From Caulobacter sp. UNC358MFTsu5.1 (GTDB lineage: Bacteria > Pseudomonadota > Alphaproteobacteria > Caulobacterales > Caulobacteraceae): DNA of 64,000 nt. The stretch lies in contig NZ_JONW01000005.1 in assembly GCF_000712075.1 (NCBI RefSeq), positions 1,059,001 to 1,123,000 of the forward strand, written 5' to 3'. A program made the position numbers and the translations under genes. Below the pieces are notes generated by a model. That model was not told the origin of the DNA. It made no database searches and was given only the letters and a program-made list of their open reading frames with translations. Below are positions 26,519 through 35,918 of the stretch, piece after piece; positions within the stretch are counted from its first letter, which is position 1, and the number at the start of each line of letters is the position of its first letter.

Positions 26519-27334
26519 TTAGTTCAGTCGCAGCCGCACGCGCTCGCGCGCCGCCCGGGCCGCGATGGCCGCGCCGCCGTCCAGGACCTGGGCGCGGGAC
26601 AGAGCCTGCAGCGCGCCGGCCAGGGCGCCTTGGCCCTCCCGGGCGGCGGCGACGTCCAGCCAGGGGTGGTGGTCGGTGGGGTCCAGCAGGGCCCGACGCA
26701 GGGCCGAGCGCTCGGCGCGGTGCCAGTCGCGGGCCTGCTGGGCGCGGGCGAAGATGGTGTTCTGTAGACGGATCAACACGGCCCGGTCCGAGATCGGGCT
26801 CATCAGCACGTCCAGCTTGGCGGCGACGTCGGGCATCAGGCCGGTGCGCAGGGCCCGGCGCGACAGTTCGGACGGCAGCACCACCCGCCCCTCGCTGAAC
26901 GGGTCGAGCGCCAGCGGCCCCTCCTCGGTCTCGATGCGCAGCAGGAAGTGCCCCGGGAAGTCGACGCCGTGCAGGTCCAGGCCGCAGGCCCGGCCGGCGT
27001 GCAGGTAGAAGACGCCCAGGGTCACGGGCAGGCCCTTGCGGCGGTCGGCCACGGCGATGACGTCGGCGTTGTCGGGATGGTCGTAGGTGATCAGGTCACC
27101 CGATAGGCGCAGGTCGCCGGCCATGGTCTCGGCCAGGGCCTCCTCGGGCGACTCGCCCTTCAGCCGCTCGGTCAGGCGGGCGATCGAGGCCTTGGCCATG
27201 TCGAGCACGGGGGCTAGGTCGCGGTCGGGATCGTCGTGCACCGCGCAGGCCAGGGCGGCGTCGAACAGGGGGAAGGCCTTGTCCGAGCATTCCCCGGCGC
27301 TGGTCAGCAGGGCTTCGGCCTCTTCCCGCGTCAT
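26519..27334 (-). CDS. SirB1-family transglutaminase-like protein
   Basis: A 271-residue protein of the SirB1/YchA family: an N-terminal helical segment, then a transglutaminase-like core with RKGLPVTLGVFYLHAGRACGLDLHGVDFPGHFLLRI and LDPFSEGRVV, and a C-terminal TPR-like tail. In this family the catalytic cysteine is often lost; here the position is occupied within KGLPVTLG and no cysteine is present, so enzymatic activity is doubtful. Its ATG overlaps the yraN stop by 4 bases (ATGA), and the row continues to rsmI. Confidence 0.82.
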   Translation of the reverse strand: MTREEAEALLTSAGECSDKAFPLFDAALACAVHDDPDRDLAPVLDMAKASIARLTERLKGESPEEALAETMAGDLRLSGDLITYDHPDNADVIAVADRRKGLPVTLGVFYLHAGRACGLDLHGVDFPGHFLLRIETEEGPLALDPFSEGRVVLPSELSRRALRTGLMPDVAAKLDVLMSPISDRAVLIRLQNTIFARAQQARDWHRAERSALRRALLDPTDHHPWLDVAAAREGQGALAGALQALSRAQVLDGGAAIAARAARERVRLRLN

Positions 27335-27744
27335 CGGTCACCCGCCCAGGCGTTGGGGACGTGGCGCGGGCGACGGCCGGGGGCCAGGGCGATCAGGTCC
27401 AGGCGCACCGTCGCGTCGCGCAGGCCGGCGCGGTGGGCGGCGATGTGCGCGCCGGCGCGCCGCAGGCGAGCCCTCTGCTCGTAGGTCACCGCTTCCAGCG
27501 CGGCCTCCAGACTGGTTCGGCTCTTGACCTCCACAACGGCCAGCACGCCGCCGCGTTGCGCCAGCAGGTCGATCTCGCCCAGCGGCGTGGCCAGGCGGAA
27601 GCCGAGGATGCGATAGCCCTTGACCATCAGCCACAGGGCCGCGACCACCTCGGCGCGCCGTCCCGACAGCCGCGCGGCCGCCCCGCGCGCCTGCCGTTCC
27701 GGCCGGATCGGACGTTCTGGGCGGGCGGGACGGGCTAGGCTCAT
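27331..27744 (-). CDS. yraN: YraN-family (UPF0102) putative endonuclease-fold protein
   Basis: A 137-residue protein with a Holliday-junction-resolvase-like fold. The motif GYRILGFRLATPLGEIDLLAQRGGVLAVVEVKSR contains the E-x-D...E-x-K residues of the nuclease superfamily. The function of YraN is not firmly established. It overlaps rsmI upstream and the sirB1-like gene downstream by 4 bases each, a tightly coupled operon; the rsmI-yraN pairing is widespread in proteobacteria. Confidence 0.88.
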   Translation of the reverse strand: MSLARPARPERPIRPERQARGAAARLSGRRAEVVAALWLMVKGYRILGFRLATPLGEIDLLAQRGGVLAVVEVKSRTSLEAALEAVTYEQRARLRRAGAHIAAHRAGLRDATVRLDLIALAPGRRPRHVPNAWAGDR

Positions 27745-28658
27745 CCGGCCTCCTTCAGGGCCAGGGCCTGGCGGTAGAGGTCTTTGCGCGACAGGCCCAG
27801 GGCCTTGGCGACCTCGGACGCGGCCTCGCCCAGCGGCAGGCGGGTCATGGCCTCGCGCAGCGCGGCCTCGGCGTCGTCGGCGCTGGCGACCTTGTCCTCG
27901 CCGGGCCCGACCAGGATGACGATCTCGCCCTTGGGGGCCTCGAACCGCGGATCGGCCGCCAGGACGTCGAGCGGGCCCCGGATGCAGGTCTCGTAGAGCT
28001 TGGTCAGCTCGCGGGCCACGGCGCCGGGGCGCGGGCCGAACACGGCGGCCATGTCGGCCAGGCTGTCGGCCACCCGCGAGGCGCCCTCGTAGAAGATCAG
28101 GGTGGCGCGCGTGTTGGCCAGCTCCTCGAAGAACGTCTTGCGCGCGGCGGTCTTGGTCGGCGGGAAGCCGGCGAACAGGAAGCGGTCGGTGGGCAGGCCG
28201 GCCAGGGTCAGGGCCGCCAGGGCCGCCGAGGCGCCGGGGATCGGGAACACGGCGTGGCCGGCCGCGATGGCCGCCTGGGCCAGGCGCGAGCCGGGATCGG
28301 AGACCATCGGCGTCCCGGCGTCCGAGACCAGGGCGATCCGCTCGCCAGCCTCCAGCCGCTCCAGGATGCGCGGTGTCTCGCGGTCGGCCACGTGCTCGTC
28401 GTAGCGCTGCAGCTTCTTGGAGATGGCGTAGGCGGCCAGCAGCTTGCCCGACACCCGGGTGTCCTCGGCCAGCAGGACATCGCAGCCGTTCAGCACGTCC
28501 AGGGCCCGCAAGGTGATGTCGCGCAGGTTCCCGATCGGCGTCGCCACCAGATACAGCCCCGGCGCCAACGGCGCGTCGGACAGGGCGGGCGGAGGAAGCT
28601 GGCGGCTCAAGGGCGGACTTTCCGACAGACTGGGCCCGAGGAGACTGGGGACCGACAC
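27741..28658 (-). CDS. rsmI: 16S rRNA 2'-O-ribose C1402 methyltransferase
   Basis: A protein of about 300 residues in the SAM-dependent tetrapyrrole-methylase fold. GLYLVATPIGNLRDITLRALDVL, LLAEDTRVSGKLL, LVSDAGTPMVSDPGSRL and PGASAALAALTLAGLP are hallmark motifs of RsmI. It methylates C1402 of 16S rRNA. No ATG lies in the first part of the frame. GTG at 28658 is taken; TTG at 28664 or a later TTG preceded by GGAAAG are alternatives. It leads the operon rsmI-yraN-sirB1-like. Confidence 0.92.
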   Translation of the reverse strand: MSVPSLLGPSLSESPPLSRQLPPPALSDAPLAPGLYLVATPIGNLRDITLRALDVLNGCDVLLAEDTRVSGKLLAAYAISKKLQRYDEHVADRETPRILERLEAGERIALVSDAGTPMVSDPGSRLAQAAIAAGHAVFPIPGASAALAALTLAGLPTDRFLFAGFPPTKTAARKTFFEELANTRATLIFYEGASRVADSLADMAAVFGPRPGAVARELTKLYETCIRGPLDVLAADPRFEAPKGEIVILVGPGEDKVASADDAEAALREAMTRLPLGEAASEVAKALGLSRKDLYRQALALKEAG

Positions 28659-28710
28659 GAACAAAGGCGCCGACGACGCGGGTTACGCAAGACCATGGTC
28701 GACAGGGTTA

Positions 28711-29859
28711 TCAGGTCGCGAGCATTCCTGTCAGCCGGTCCAGGACAAGACGGCCGGACCGTGTGGCGCGGAGCCTGATCCTATCGTCCACGAGAAGATC
28801 ATCTTCAACCAGGGATTTCACCCTGGGCGTGTCCGGCGACAGGCCCAGGGGTGCGACCTCGGCGAAGGCCACGCCGTCGTCGATGCGCAGGCCCAGCAGC
28901 AGCCGCTCCTCGGCCGCCTCCAGCGGCGTCAGCGCCTCGCGCTCGAAGCCGACGCCGGTCTCGGCGACCGCGCGGACATAGTCGGCGATCCCCCGACGGG
29001 CCGTGGTGGCCAGCTTTCCCTCGGCCAAGGTCAGGCGACCGTGGGCCCCGGGACCGACGCCGACATAGTCGACGCCGCGCCAGTAGACGAGGTTGTGGCG
29101 CGACCGGGCGGCCTGCCCCCGGGCGTGGTTGGACACTTCGTAGGCGTCGAAGCCGGCGGCCTCCAGCACGGCCTGGGTGGTCTCGAACAGGGCGGCGGCC
29201 AGGTCTTCGTCGGGCGGGACCAGCTTGCCCCGGCCCACGGCGCGGTCGAAGGCGGTGCCCGCCTCGATGGTCAGCTGGTAGGGCGAGACGTGTTCCGGGC
29301 CCAGGGCGATCAGGGTCGACAGCTCGGCCGTCCAGGCCTCCACCGTCTGGCCGGGCCGGGCGTAGATCAGGTCGGCCGACAGGCGCGGGAAGGCCTTGGC
29401 CGCCACGGCCAGGGCCCGCCGGGCCGAGCCGGCGTCGTGGTTGCGGCCCAGGAGCTTCAGCGCCGCGTCGTCCAGGGCCTGGACGCCCAGCGACAGCCGC
29501 GCCACCCCTGCCGCGGCCAGGGCCTCGAAGCGGTCGGTCTCGGCGTCGGTGGGATTGGCCTCGAGGCTGATCTCCAGGTCGTCGACCGGGGCCCACAGCG
29601 CCTTGGCGGTCTCGATCACCCGCGCCACCTGGGCCGGGTCCATCAGCGAGGGCGTGCCGCCGCCGAAGAAGATCGACAGCAGCCGGCGCGGACCGGTCAG
29701 GGCGCGCTGGGCCTTGAGGTCGGCGACGATGGCGTCGGCCAGGGCCGCCTGCTCGTCGGTCCGCCCCCGGTCGCGCACGACGTTGAAGTCGCAATAGGGG
29801 CAGATGCGCGAGCAGTAGGGCCAGTGGACATAAACCCCCAGCGGAGGAGCGTCGATCAT
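28711..29859 (-). CDS. hemW: Heme chaperone HemW (radical SAM coproporphyrinogen-oxidase-like)
   Basis: A 382-residue radical-SAM protein. The N-terminal YVHWPYCSRICPYCDFN holds the CxxxCxxC cluster motif plus phenylalanine/asparagine typical of HemW rather than HemN. FFGGGTPSLM and LEANPTD are further family motifs. HemW delivers heme to proteins such as respiratory enzymes. The ATG at 29859 (MIDAPPLGVY) is preferred to a TTG 15 bases upstream. A family 2 repeat separates it from rdgB on the same strand. Confidence 0.9.
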   Translation of the reverse strand: MIDAPPLGVYVHWPYCSRICPYCDFNVVRDRGRTDEQAALADAIVADLKAQRALTGPRRLLSIFFGGGTPSLMDPAQVARVIETAKALWAPVDDLEISLEANPTDAETDRFEALAAAGVARLSLGVQALDDAALKLLGRNHDAGSARRALAVAAKAFPRLSADLIYARPGQTVEAWTAELSTLIALGPEHVSPYQLTIEAGTAFDRAVGRGKLVPPDEDLAAALFETTQAVLEAAGFDAYEVSNHARGQAARSRHNLVYWRGVDYVGVGPGAHGRLTLAEGKLATTARRGIADYVRAVAETGVGFEREALTPLEAAEERLLLGLRIDDGVAFAEVAPLGLSPDTPRVKSLVEDDLLVDDRIRLRATRSGRLVLDRLTGMLAT

Positions 29860-29876
29860 CTCGACGCCTCGCAAAG

Positions 29877-29986
29877 GTTGTCATCCCGGAAGCGCGCAGC
29901 GCTGTCCGGGACCCAGGTGAACCGCACTGCCTTCGCCCAGTCCCCTGGGTCCCGGACAGCCTCTGCGAGGCTTCCGGGATGACAAC
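29877..29986. repeat. Inverted-repeat element, family 2 (GTTGTCATCCCGG ends)
   Basis: The left arm GTTGTCATCCCGGAAG pairs with the right arm CTTCCGGGATGACAAC perfectly; inner GTCCGGGACCCAGG and CCTGGGTCCCGGAC continue the stem. It separates hemW from rdgB on the same strand, 17 bp from the hemW start. Confidence 0.9.
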
Positions 29987-29997
29987 GAAGGGGGGTT

Positions 29998-30603
29998 CTA
30001 TTCAAACAGCGCCGCCTTCAGCTTGGCGAAGGCCACGGCGCGGTGGCTCATGGCGTCCTTGGCGGCCGGGTCCATCTCGCCGAAGGTCTGGTCGTGGCCG
30101 CTGGGGATGAAGATCGGGTCGTAGCCGAAGCCCCGGTCGCCGCGCGGCGGGAAGGTCAGGATCCCGTGGACCTCGCCCTGCACCACCACCGCCGGCCCGC
30201 CGTTGGGCCACGCGACCGCGAGGGCGCAGGTGAACCAGGCCGAGCGGTCCTCCGAGCCGGTCTCCTCGATGCGCTCGGCGACCTTGTCCATGGCCACGGC
30301 GAAGTCCTTGGACGGGCCCGCCCAGCGCGCCGAATAGATGCCCGGCGCGCCGTCCAGGGCGGCGACCGACACGCCCGAATCGTCGGCCAGGGCGATGTGG
30401 CCCGACAGGTCGGCGGCGTGGCGGGCCTTGAGCAGGGCGTTGCCGACGAAGGTCGTCTCGGTCTCGTCCGGCTCGGGCAGGCCCAGGGCGCCGGCCGCCA
30501 GCACCTCGAAGCGGCCGTCCAGCAGGGCGGCCAGTTCCTTGGCCTTGCCCGGATTGTGGGTCGCCGCGACGAGCTTCGTTCCCGCTTCCAGCTTCAGCGT
30601 CAT
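29998..30603 (-). CDS. rdgB: XTP/dITP diphosphatase (RdgB/HAM1 family)
   Basis: A 201-residue pyrophosphatase that removes non-canonical purine nucleotides such as ITP, dITP and XTP from the pool. Recognised by VAATHNPGKAKEL, ETTFVGNALLKARHAA, LADDSGVSVAALDGAPGIYSARWAG and GFGYDPIFIPSG. The start ATG at 30603 is preceded by GAGGAGAG. Length is standard. Confidence 0.95.
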   Translation of the reverse strand: MTLKLEAGTKLVAATHNPGKAKELAALLDGRFEVLAAGALGLPEPDETETTFVGNALLKARHAADLSGHIALADDSGVSVAALDGAPGIYSARWAGPSKDFAVAMDKVAERIEETGSEDRSAWFTCALAVAWPNGGPAVVVQGEVHGILTFPPRGDRGFGYDPIFIPSGHDQTFGEMDPAAKDAMSHRAVAFAKLKAALFE

Positions 30604-30683
30604 CGCGTCTCTCCTCGGAAATCATGCCAACGAGGCTTCTACTCCCCCATCTGGCCGGGCGCCCGCAAGGTTCGTGTTCAGAC

Positions 30684-30784
30684 GGGGACATGCACGTGTG
30701 CGTGTCCCAACAACAGGCCAAAGCGTTTCGGCTTTTCTTCCGATGCCGTGCACCTGGTGGGGACACGCACAAGCGCATGTCCCC
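30684..30784. repeat. Paired palindromic repeat, family 1 variant (copy G)
   Basis: Diverged inverted units at 30684-30708 (arms GGGGACATGCAC and GTGCGTGTCCC) and 30759-30784, with a wider spacer of 50 bases. The paired base changes in both arms keep the hairpins, a sign that the secondary structure is maintained. Confidence 0.82.
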
Positions 30785-30866
30785 GGCCCGCGCGTCGCCA
30801 TGGTGGCCCCGGCGCCACACCTTGGATAATCCGTTCGGTGAGCGCGATCATTACAGAGGTTTAATA

Positions 30867-30884
30867 TCGTTTATCGATAAGCGA
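30867..30884. promoter_or_regulatory. TTATCGATAA palindrome upstream of the DUF2975 locus
   Basis: TCGTTTATCGATAAGCGA has a perfect 10-bp core with near-perfect flanks and overlaps a TAATAT sequence that could be a -10 element. It lies about 310 bp upstream of the DUF2975 gene and about 95 bp upstream of the small membrane ORF. Confidence 0.4.
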
Positions 30885-30976
30885 CATTGGCGGTCGTGGA
30901 ATCGCTCCCTATGTTCGCCGCATGGGAGAAACGCCATGTCGGCGCGGTCCCGCCCCACCCGATCCGAAGGCCCGCC

Positions 30977-31093
30977 ATGTCCGCCGCCAGACTGTTCCGC
31001 ATCGTCGACGCCGTCGCCACCCGCCTGGCCACGCTGACGCTGATCGCCGGTCTGCCGCTCGCCGCCGTGACTTTCGCGATCAAGACCTTCTGA
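30977..31093 (+). CDS. Possible small single-pass membrane protein (38 aa)
   Basis: ATG at 30977, preceded by GAAGG at 8 bases, encodes MSAARLFRIVDAVATRLATL and then a hydrophobic helix LIAGLPLAAVTFAI ending KTF. No family is recognised. A longer version from an upstream ATG at 30887 lacks a good ribosome site. The stop is 84 bp before the DUF2975 gene. Small size makes this tentative. Confidence 0.42.
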   Translation: MSAARLFRIVDAVATRLATLTLIAGLPLAAVTFAIKTF

Positions 31094-31177
31094 CCCCGGC
31101 CGAGAGCTCGCCTTTGACCCGTCCCGATCCGCCGGGGCATGGTCGGCGTTTCTGTGTGAGGGGAAGGGGAAGAGCGG

Positions 31178-31711
31178 ATGCGCGCCTTGGGGCCTGGCTC
31201 GGTGTCGAGCTTCCTGAAGATTATTCTCGACGTGATCTATGTGGGCCTGTGGGTCTGGGTCAGCCTGCTGGCGATCTTCACGGTCGCGGTGCTGCTGCTC
31301 AGCTTCAATCCCGAACTGATCACCTCGAAACTGCATATCGGCAGCTCGGTCGACGAGCTGATCAGCAAGGGGCCGCTGTTCGCCGGCGCCCTGGGGGCCT
31401 GGGCCCTGCTGTCCGGCGGCTGGATGGTGATCGTCGAGCGCCTGCGCCGGGTGTTCTCCACCCTGACCGCCGGCGACCCGTTCCATCCGGACAATGTCCG
31501 CCGCCTGCGGGTGGTGGGCCTGGTCCTGGCCGCCCTCGAGATCGGCCACTACATCTTCGCCGCCCTGGCCAAGTGGCTGGCGCCGGACACCAAGATCGTC
31601 GACGGCTCGTTCAGCCTGAGCGCCTGGTTCCCGGTCCTGGTGGTGTTCGTCCTGGCCGAGGTCTTCCGCGAGGGCGCGCGCCTTCGACGGGAGGCCGAGC
31701 TGACCATCTGA
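31178..31711 (+). CDS. DUF2975 membrane protein
   Basis: A 177-residue protein with four membrane helices (about 12-38, 65-85, 108-128, 140-162). The loop VFSTLTAGDPFHPDNVRRLRVVGLVL is the conserved DUF2975 signature. Family members are nearly always followed by a small XRE regulator, as here 23 bp downstream; the pair may form a membrane sensor/regulator module. An AGGGGAAGGGGAAGAG ribosome-binding run precedes the ATG. Confidence 0.82.
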   Translation: MRALGPGSVSSFLKIILDVIYVGLWVWVSLLAIFTVAVLLLSFNPELITSKLHIGSSVDELISKGPLFAGALGAWALLSGGWMVIVERLRRVFSTLTAGDPFHPDNVRRLRVVGLVLAALEIGHYIFAALAKWLAPDTKIVDGSFSLSAWFPVLVVFVLAEVFREGARLRREAELTI

Positions 31712-31734
31712 CCCCGCGGAGACTTTAGAATCCC

Positions 31735-31965
31735 ATGGCCATCCGCGTGCAACTGGACCGCATCCTGCTGGAACGGCGGATGTCGCTGACCGAGCTGTCG
31801 GACCGGGTCGGCGTGACCATCGCGAACCTGTCGATCCTCAAGACCGGCAAGGCCCGCGCCGTGCGCTTCACGACGCTGGACGCCCTGTGCAGGGAGTTGA
31901 ACTGCCAGCCGGGGGATCTGATGACCTACGAGCCGGGACCGGGAGAGGCTCACGAGGAGGACTAA
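31735..31965 (+). CDS. XRE-family helix-turn-helix regulator paired with DUF2975
   Basis: A 76-residue Cro/C1-type DNA-binding protein: LDRILLERRMSLTELSDRVGVTIANLSILKTGKARAVRFTTLDALCRELNCQPGDLMTYEPG. This compact YozG-like form is the usual companion of DUF2975 membrane proteins. It probably autoregulates the operon. A hairpin follows the stop. Confidence 0.88.
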   Translation: MAIRVQLDRILLERRMSLTELSDRVGVTIANLSILKTGKARAVRFTTLDALCRELNCQPGDLMTYEPGPGEAHEED

Positions 31966-31970
31966 AGGGT

Positions 31971-31997
31971 TTTCCCTCCCCCTTGTGGGGAGGGAAA
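31971..31997. terminator. Hairpin between convergent XRE and rph genes
   Basis: The perfect 11-base stem TTTCCCTCCCC/GGGGAGGGAAA has a 5-base loop and fills the 38-bp gap between convergent stops. It lacks a U tract after the 3' arm on either strand, so it may be a barrier or stabiliser rather than a classical terminator. Confidence 0.6.
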
Positions 31998-32003
31998 GAT
32001 CTT

Positions 32004-32720
<717 letters not shown>

Positions 32721-32831
32721 GGGAAACTCCGGGGCTTTGCGTGATAGGATGGGGCCGCTTATCCTAGTTAAGACGGTCGTCCAATCCCGTCGAAGCCCGA
32801 GACATCCGGGTGAGGCGCGTTCGAAGGCTAC

Positions 32832-33908
32832 ATGACACAGCTCTTTTCGGGGTTTTCCGCACAGACTCCCAGCCTCACGGACCTGGACGCCCGCGCCCGC
32901 GACATCTTCCGGCGGGTGGTCGAATCCTATCTGGAGACCGGCGAACCGGTCGGATCGCGGACGATCTCGCGCGGCGGGGTGCAGCTGTCGCCGGCCTCGA
33001 TCCGCAACACCATGCAGGACCTGGCCCAGCTGGGCCTGCTGGACGCCCCCCACACCAGCGCCGGCCGCATCCCCACCCATGCGGGCCTGCGGATGTTCGT
33101 CGACGGCCTGCTGGAGGTGGGCGACATCGGCGAGGAGGAGCGGCGCATCATCGAGTCGCGCCTGTTCGCCCACGGCCGCTCATTCGAGGAGGCCATGGGC
33201 GAGGCCAGCGCCATCCTGTCGGGCCTGGCCGGCGGCGCCGGGGTGGTGGTCGCCCCGGTCCGCGAGGGCGGGGTCAAGCACGTGGAGTTCGTGGCCCTGG
33301 GCGCCGACCAAGCGCTGGCGATCATGGTGTTCGACGACGGCGCGGTGGAGAACCGGCTGATGCGGCGCGCCGCCGGCGTCACCCCGGCCGCCCTGCAGGA
33401 GGCCTCGAACTTCCTCAACGCCCGCCTGCGCGGCCGCACCCTGAACGAGGCCAAGGTCGAGATGGCCGCCGAGCTGGACACGGCCCGGCGTGAACTGGAC
33501 GCCGCGGCGGCGCGTTTGGTCGAGGACGGCCTGGCCGCCTGGAGCGGCGGCGAGGACCCCGATCGCGCCCTGATCGTGCGGGGCCGCGCCAACCTGCTGG
33601 CCGACGCCAGCGCCCGGGAGGACCTGGAGCGCGTGCGCCGGCTGTTCGACGACCTGGAGCAGAAGGGCCAGCTGATCGGCCTGCTGGACGACGTGAGGAC
33701 GGCCGAGGGCGTGCGCATTTTCATCGGGGCCGAAACGCGACTCTTTTCGCTTTCGGGTTCCTCCCTGATCGCGGCGCCCTATATGACGGGCCGACAGAAG
33801 GTGCTGGGGGCGATCGGCGTGATCGGCCCCACCCGCTTGAACTACGCTCGGGTGATCCCGCTGGTGGACTATACCGCCCGGGTGCTCGGGCGGATGATGG
33901 ACGGATGA
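32832..33908 (+). CDS. hrcA: Heat-inducible transcription repressor HrcA
   Basis: A 358-residue repressor. The winged-helix N-terminus contains [70 protein letters not shown], the canonical HrcA pattern. HrcA binds CIRCE elements upstream of groESL and needs GroEL for activity. No CIRCE sequence is seen in the 111-bp gap to rph, so the gene is not evidently autoregulated. grpE follows 7 bp downstream. Confidence 0.95.
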   Translation: MTQLFSGFSAQTPSLTDLDARARDIFRRVVESYLETGEPVGSRTISRGGVQLSPASIRNTMQDLAQLGLLDAPHTSAGRIPTHAGLRMFVDGLLEVGDIGEEERRIIESRLFAHGRSFEEAMGEASAILSGLAGGAGVVVAPVREGGVKHVEFVALGADQALAIMVFDDGAVENRLMRRAAGVTPAALQEASNFLNARLRGRTLNEAKVEMAAELDTARRELDAAAARLVEDGLAAWSGGEDPDRALIVRGRANLLADASAREDLERVRRLFDDLEQKGQLIGLLDDVRTAEGVRIFIGAETRLFSLSGSSLIAAPYMTGRQKVLGAIGVIGPTRLNYARVIPLVDYTARVLGRMMDG

Positions 33909-33915
33909 GGACTAG

Positions 33916-34533
33916 ATGACCGACGAACAAACGCCGGCCGAGGACGTGGCCTTCGAGGCCGACGACGCCGCGCAGGAAATCGAGGCGCTGCAGCTGGAAG
34001 TGGCCGCCCTCAAGGACCAGGCGCTGCGTTTCGCCGCCGAGGCCGAGAACACCAAGCGTCGGGCCGAGCGCGAGATGAACGACGCCCGCGCCTACGCGAT
34101 CCAGAAGTTCGCCCGCGACCTTCTCGGCGTGGCCGACAACCTGTCGCGCGCCACCGCCCACAGCCCGCGCGAGTCGCAGGACGCGGCGGTCAGCAACTTC
34201 ATCATCGGCGTCGAGATGACCGAGAAGGAGCTGCAGAGCGCCTTCGAACGCAACGGCCTGAAGAAGATCGACCCGGGCAAGGGCGAGAAGTTCGACCCGC
34301 ATCTGCACCAGGCGGTGATGGAGCAGCCCTCGGACGAGGTCGCCGCCGGCGGCGTCATCCAGGTTCTGCAGGCCGGCTACGAGCTGATGGGCCGCCTGGT
34401 CCGCCCGGCCATGGTCGCCGTGGCCGCCAAGGGCTCGACCGGCCCGGACGCCCCGGCCGAACCGACCGCCGCCCCCAACCCCTACGCCAGCAACGGCGCG
34501 GATACGGGCGGTTCGTTCGACACCAAGGCTTAG
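33916..34533 (+). CDS. grpE: Nucleotide exchange factor GrpE
   Basis: A 205-residue cochaperone that releases ADP from DnaK. A long N-terminal coiled coil (EIEALQLEVAALKDQALRFAAEAENTKRRAERE) leads to the beta domain with FDPHLHQAVMEQPSDEVAAGGVIQVLQAGYELMGRLVRPAMVAVA. Start ATG 7 bp after hrcA; the two form an operon. Confidence 0.95.
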   Translation: MTDEQTPAEDVAFEADDAAQEIEALQLEVAALKDQALRFAAEAENTKRRAEREMNDARAYAIQKFARDLLGVADNLSRATAHSPRESQDAAVSNFIIGVEMTEKELQSAFERNGLKKIDPGKGEKFDPHLHQAVMEQPSDEVAAGGVIQVLQAGYELMGRLVRPAMVAVAAKGSTGPDAPAEPTAAPNPYASNGADTGGSFDTKA

Positions 34534-34550
34534 TCTCAACCGCAAAATCC

Positions 34551-34661
34551 GTTGTCATCCCGGAAGCCTCGCAGAGGCTGTCCGGGACCCAGGGGACTGG
34601 GCGAAGGCAGTGCGGCGGTCCTGGGTCCCGGACAAGCGCTGCGCGCTTTCCGGGATGACAG
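34551..34661. repeat. Inverted-repeat element, family 2
   Basis: GTTGTCATCCCGGAAGCC at the left and CGCTTTCCGGGATGACAG at the right, with inner GTCCGGGACCCAGG/CTGGGTCCCGGAC. It fills the gap between convergent stops of grpE (34533) and the phosphatase (34684). Confidence 0.9.
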
Positions 34662-34683
34662 CATTTGGAGTGCGGGAGAGCGC

Positions 34684-35160
34684 TCAGCTTTCTCCCTCGA
34701 TCAAATCCGCCAGCCCCTTGGCCCCCGCCACCACATCCGCCCAGGTCGTGTCGAAGTCCTTGTCCTCGCCGTAGTACGGATCGGCCACCGACTTGCCCTG
34801 GCGGCCTTCGACCGCGTCCAGCAGCAGCAACAGCTCCGCCGTCGCGTCAGACGGCCGGATGCGCTTCAGGTCGGCGAGGTTGTCGCGATCCAGCGCCACG
34901 ACGTGGGTGAACCGGCGGAAGTCCTCGGGCTTCACCTGCCGGCCGCGGTAGTGGGCGATGTCGACGCCGTTGCGCAGCGCCGTCGCCTGGGCCCGGCGGT
35001 CGGGCGGGTGGCCCACGTGCCAGGACCCGGTGCCGGCCGAATCGATCTCGACCTCCAGGCCCCGCCGCTCGACCTCGCGGCGGAAGGCCGCCTCGGCCAG
35101 GGGCGAGCGGCAGATGTTTCCGAGACAGACGAACAGGACGGCGGGACGCGGCACGGGCAA
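34684..35160 (-). CDS. Low-molecular-weight protein tyrosine phosphatase
   Basis: A 158-residue phosphatase with the catalytic P-loop [13 protein letters not shown] near the N-terminus and the general-acid DPYYGE near residue 125. [18 protein letters not shown] is also typical. It would dephosphorylate tyrosine kinases or other proteins in the cytoplasm, and arsenate reductase activity is a less likely alternative. It is divergent from msrA. Confidence 0.9.
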   Translation of the reverse strand: MPVPRPAVLFVCLGNICRSPLAEAAFRREVERRGLEVEIDSAGTGSWHVGHPPDRRAQATALRNGVDIAHYRGRQVKPEDFRRFTHVVALDRDNLADLKRIRPSDATAELLLLLDAVEGRQGKSVADPYYGEDKDFDTTWADVVAGAKGLADLIEGES

Positions 35161-35249
35161 CCTTCGGCGATGTGCGGGCCGCTTGCGCGCGGCCTCGGCA
35201 GGCCCAACATGTAGCCTCGCCCATTCTCCTGACGAAAGGCCGACTTCCC

Positions 35250-35768
35250 ATGACCACGCAAACCGCGATCCTCGCCGGCGGCTGTTTCTGGGGCGTCCAG
35301 GACCTGCTGCGCCGCTATCCCGGGGTGATCAAGACCCGCGTCGGCTATTCCGGCGGCGACGTGCCCAACGCCACCTACCGCAACCACGGCACCCACGCCG
35401 AGGCGATCGAGATCGTCTTCGACCCGGCCGTGATCAGCTATCGCCGGATCCTGGAGTTCTTCTTCCAGATCCACGACCCGACCACCCTGAACCGCCAGGG
35501 CAACGACAAGGGCCTCAGCTACCGCTCGGCGATCTTCTACCTGGACGACGAGCAGAAGCGCGTGGCCGAGGAGACCATCGAGGACGTCGACGCCTCGGGC
35601 CTGTGGCCGGGCAAGGTGGTGACCGAGGTCGCCCCCGCCGGACCGTTCTGGGAGGCCGAGCCCGAGCACCAGGATTACCTGGAGCGCATCCCCAACGGCT
35701 ACACCTGCCACTTCATCCGGCCGGACTGGAAGCTGCCGACCAAGGCCGAGCGCGCCGGCGTCGGCTAG
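35250..35768 (+). CDS. msrA: Peptide methionine sulfoxide reductase MsrA
   Basis: A 172-residue enzyme reducing the S-epimer of methionine sulfoxide. The catalytic motif [11 protein letters not shown] and later [22 protein letters not shown] plus [22 protein letters not shown] are diagnostic. It resembles the shorter MsrA class with a single active-site cysteine at the start. The ATG at 35250 follows GAAAGG; upstream in-frame starts are rejected by homology. Confidence 0.94.
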   Translation: MTTQTAILAGGCFWGVQDLLRRYPGVIKTRVGYSGGDVPNATYRNHGTHAEAIEIVFDPAVISYRRILEFFFQIHDPTTLNRQGNDKGLSYRSAIFYLDDEQKRVAEETIEDVDASGLWPGKVVTEVAPAGPFWEAEPEHQDYLERIPNGYTCHFIRPDWKLPTKAERAGVG

Positions 35769-35793
35769 TCCGCCCGCCGCGCTATCGCTCCAG

Positions 35794-35839
35794 TGCGCAT
35801 TTCGCCGCGGCCGGGCCTTCCCCCGGTCGCGGTTTGCGC
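35794..35839 (+). promoter_or_regulatory. Hairpin in the msrA-dnaN gap
   Basis: TGCGCA...TGCGC ends with an inner CCGCGGCCGGG/CCCGGTCGCGG stem (one mismatch), 80 bp before dnaN. No U tract follows. It could close the msrA transcript or lie in the dnaN leader. Confidence 0.4.
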
Positions 35840-35918
35840 TAATGTCGCAAGTCCATTCATTGCGGGGCCACGGGGGGATTCTCTCTGACGGCGGCGGCCC
35901 TGGGACCTGGACCGAGAT

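Noticed and set aside
32721..32831. Search for a CIRCE element between rph and hrcA
   Set aside because: No TTAGCACTC-N9-GAGTGCTAA-like sequence is present in the 111-bp gap.
34551..34661. Treating family 2 inverted repeats as insertion sequences
   Set aside because: They are about 110-170 bp with no transposase frame and no obvious target duplications, so only the repeat label is supported.
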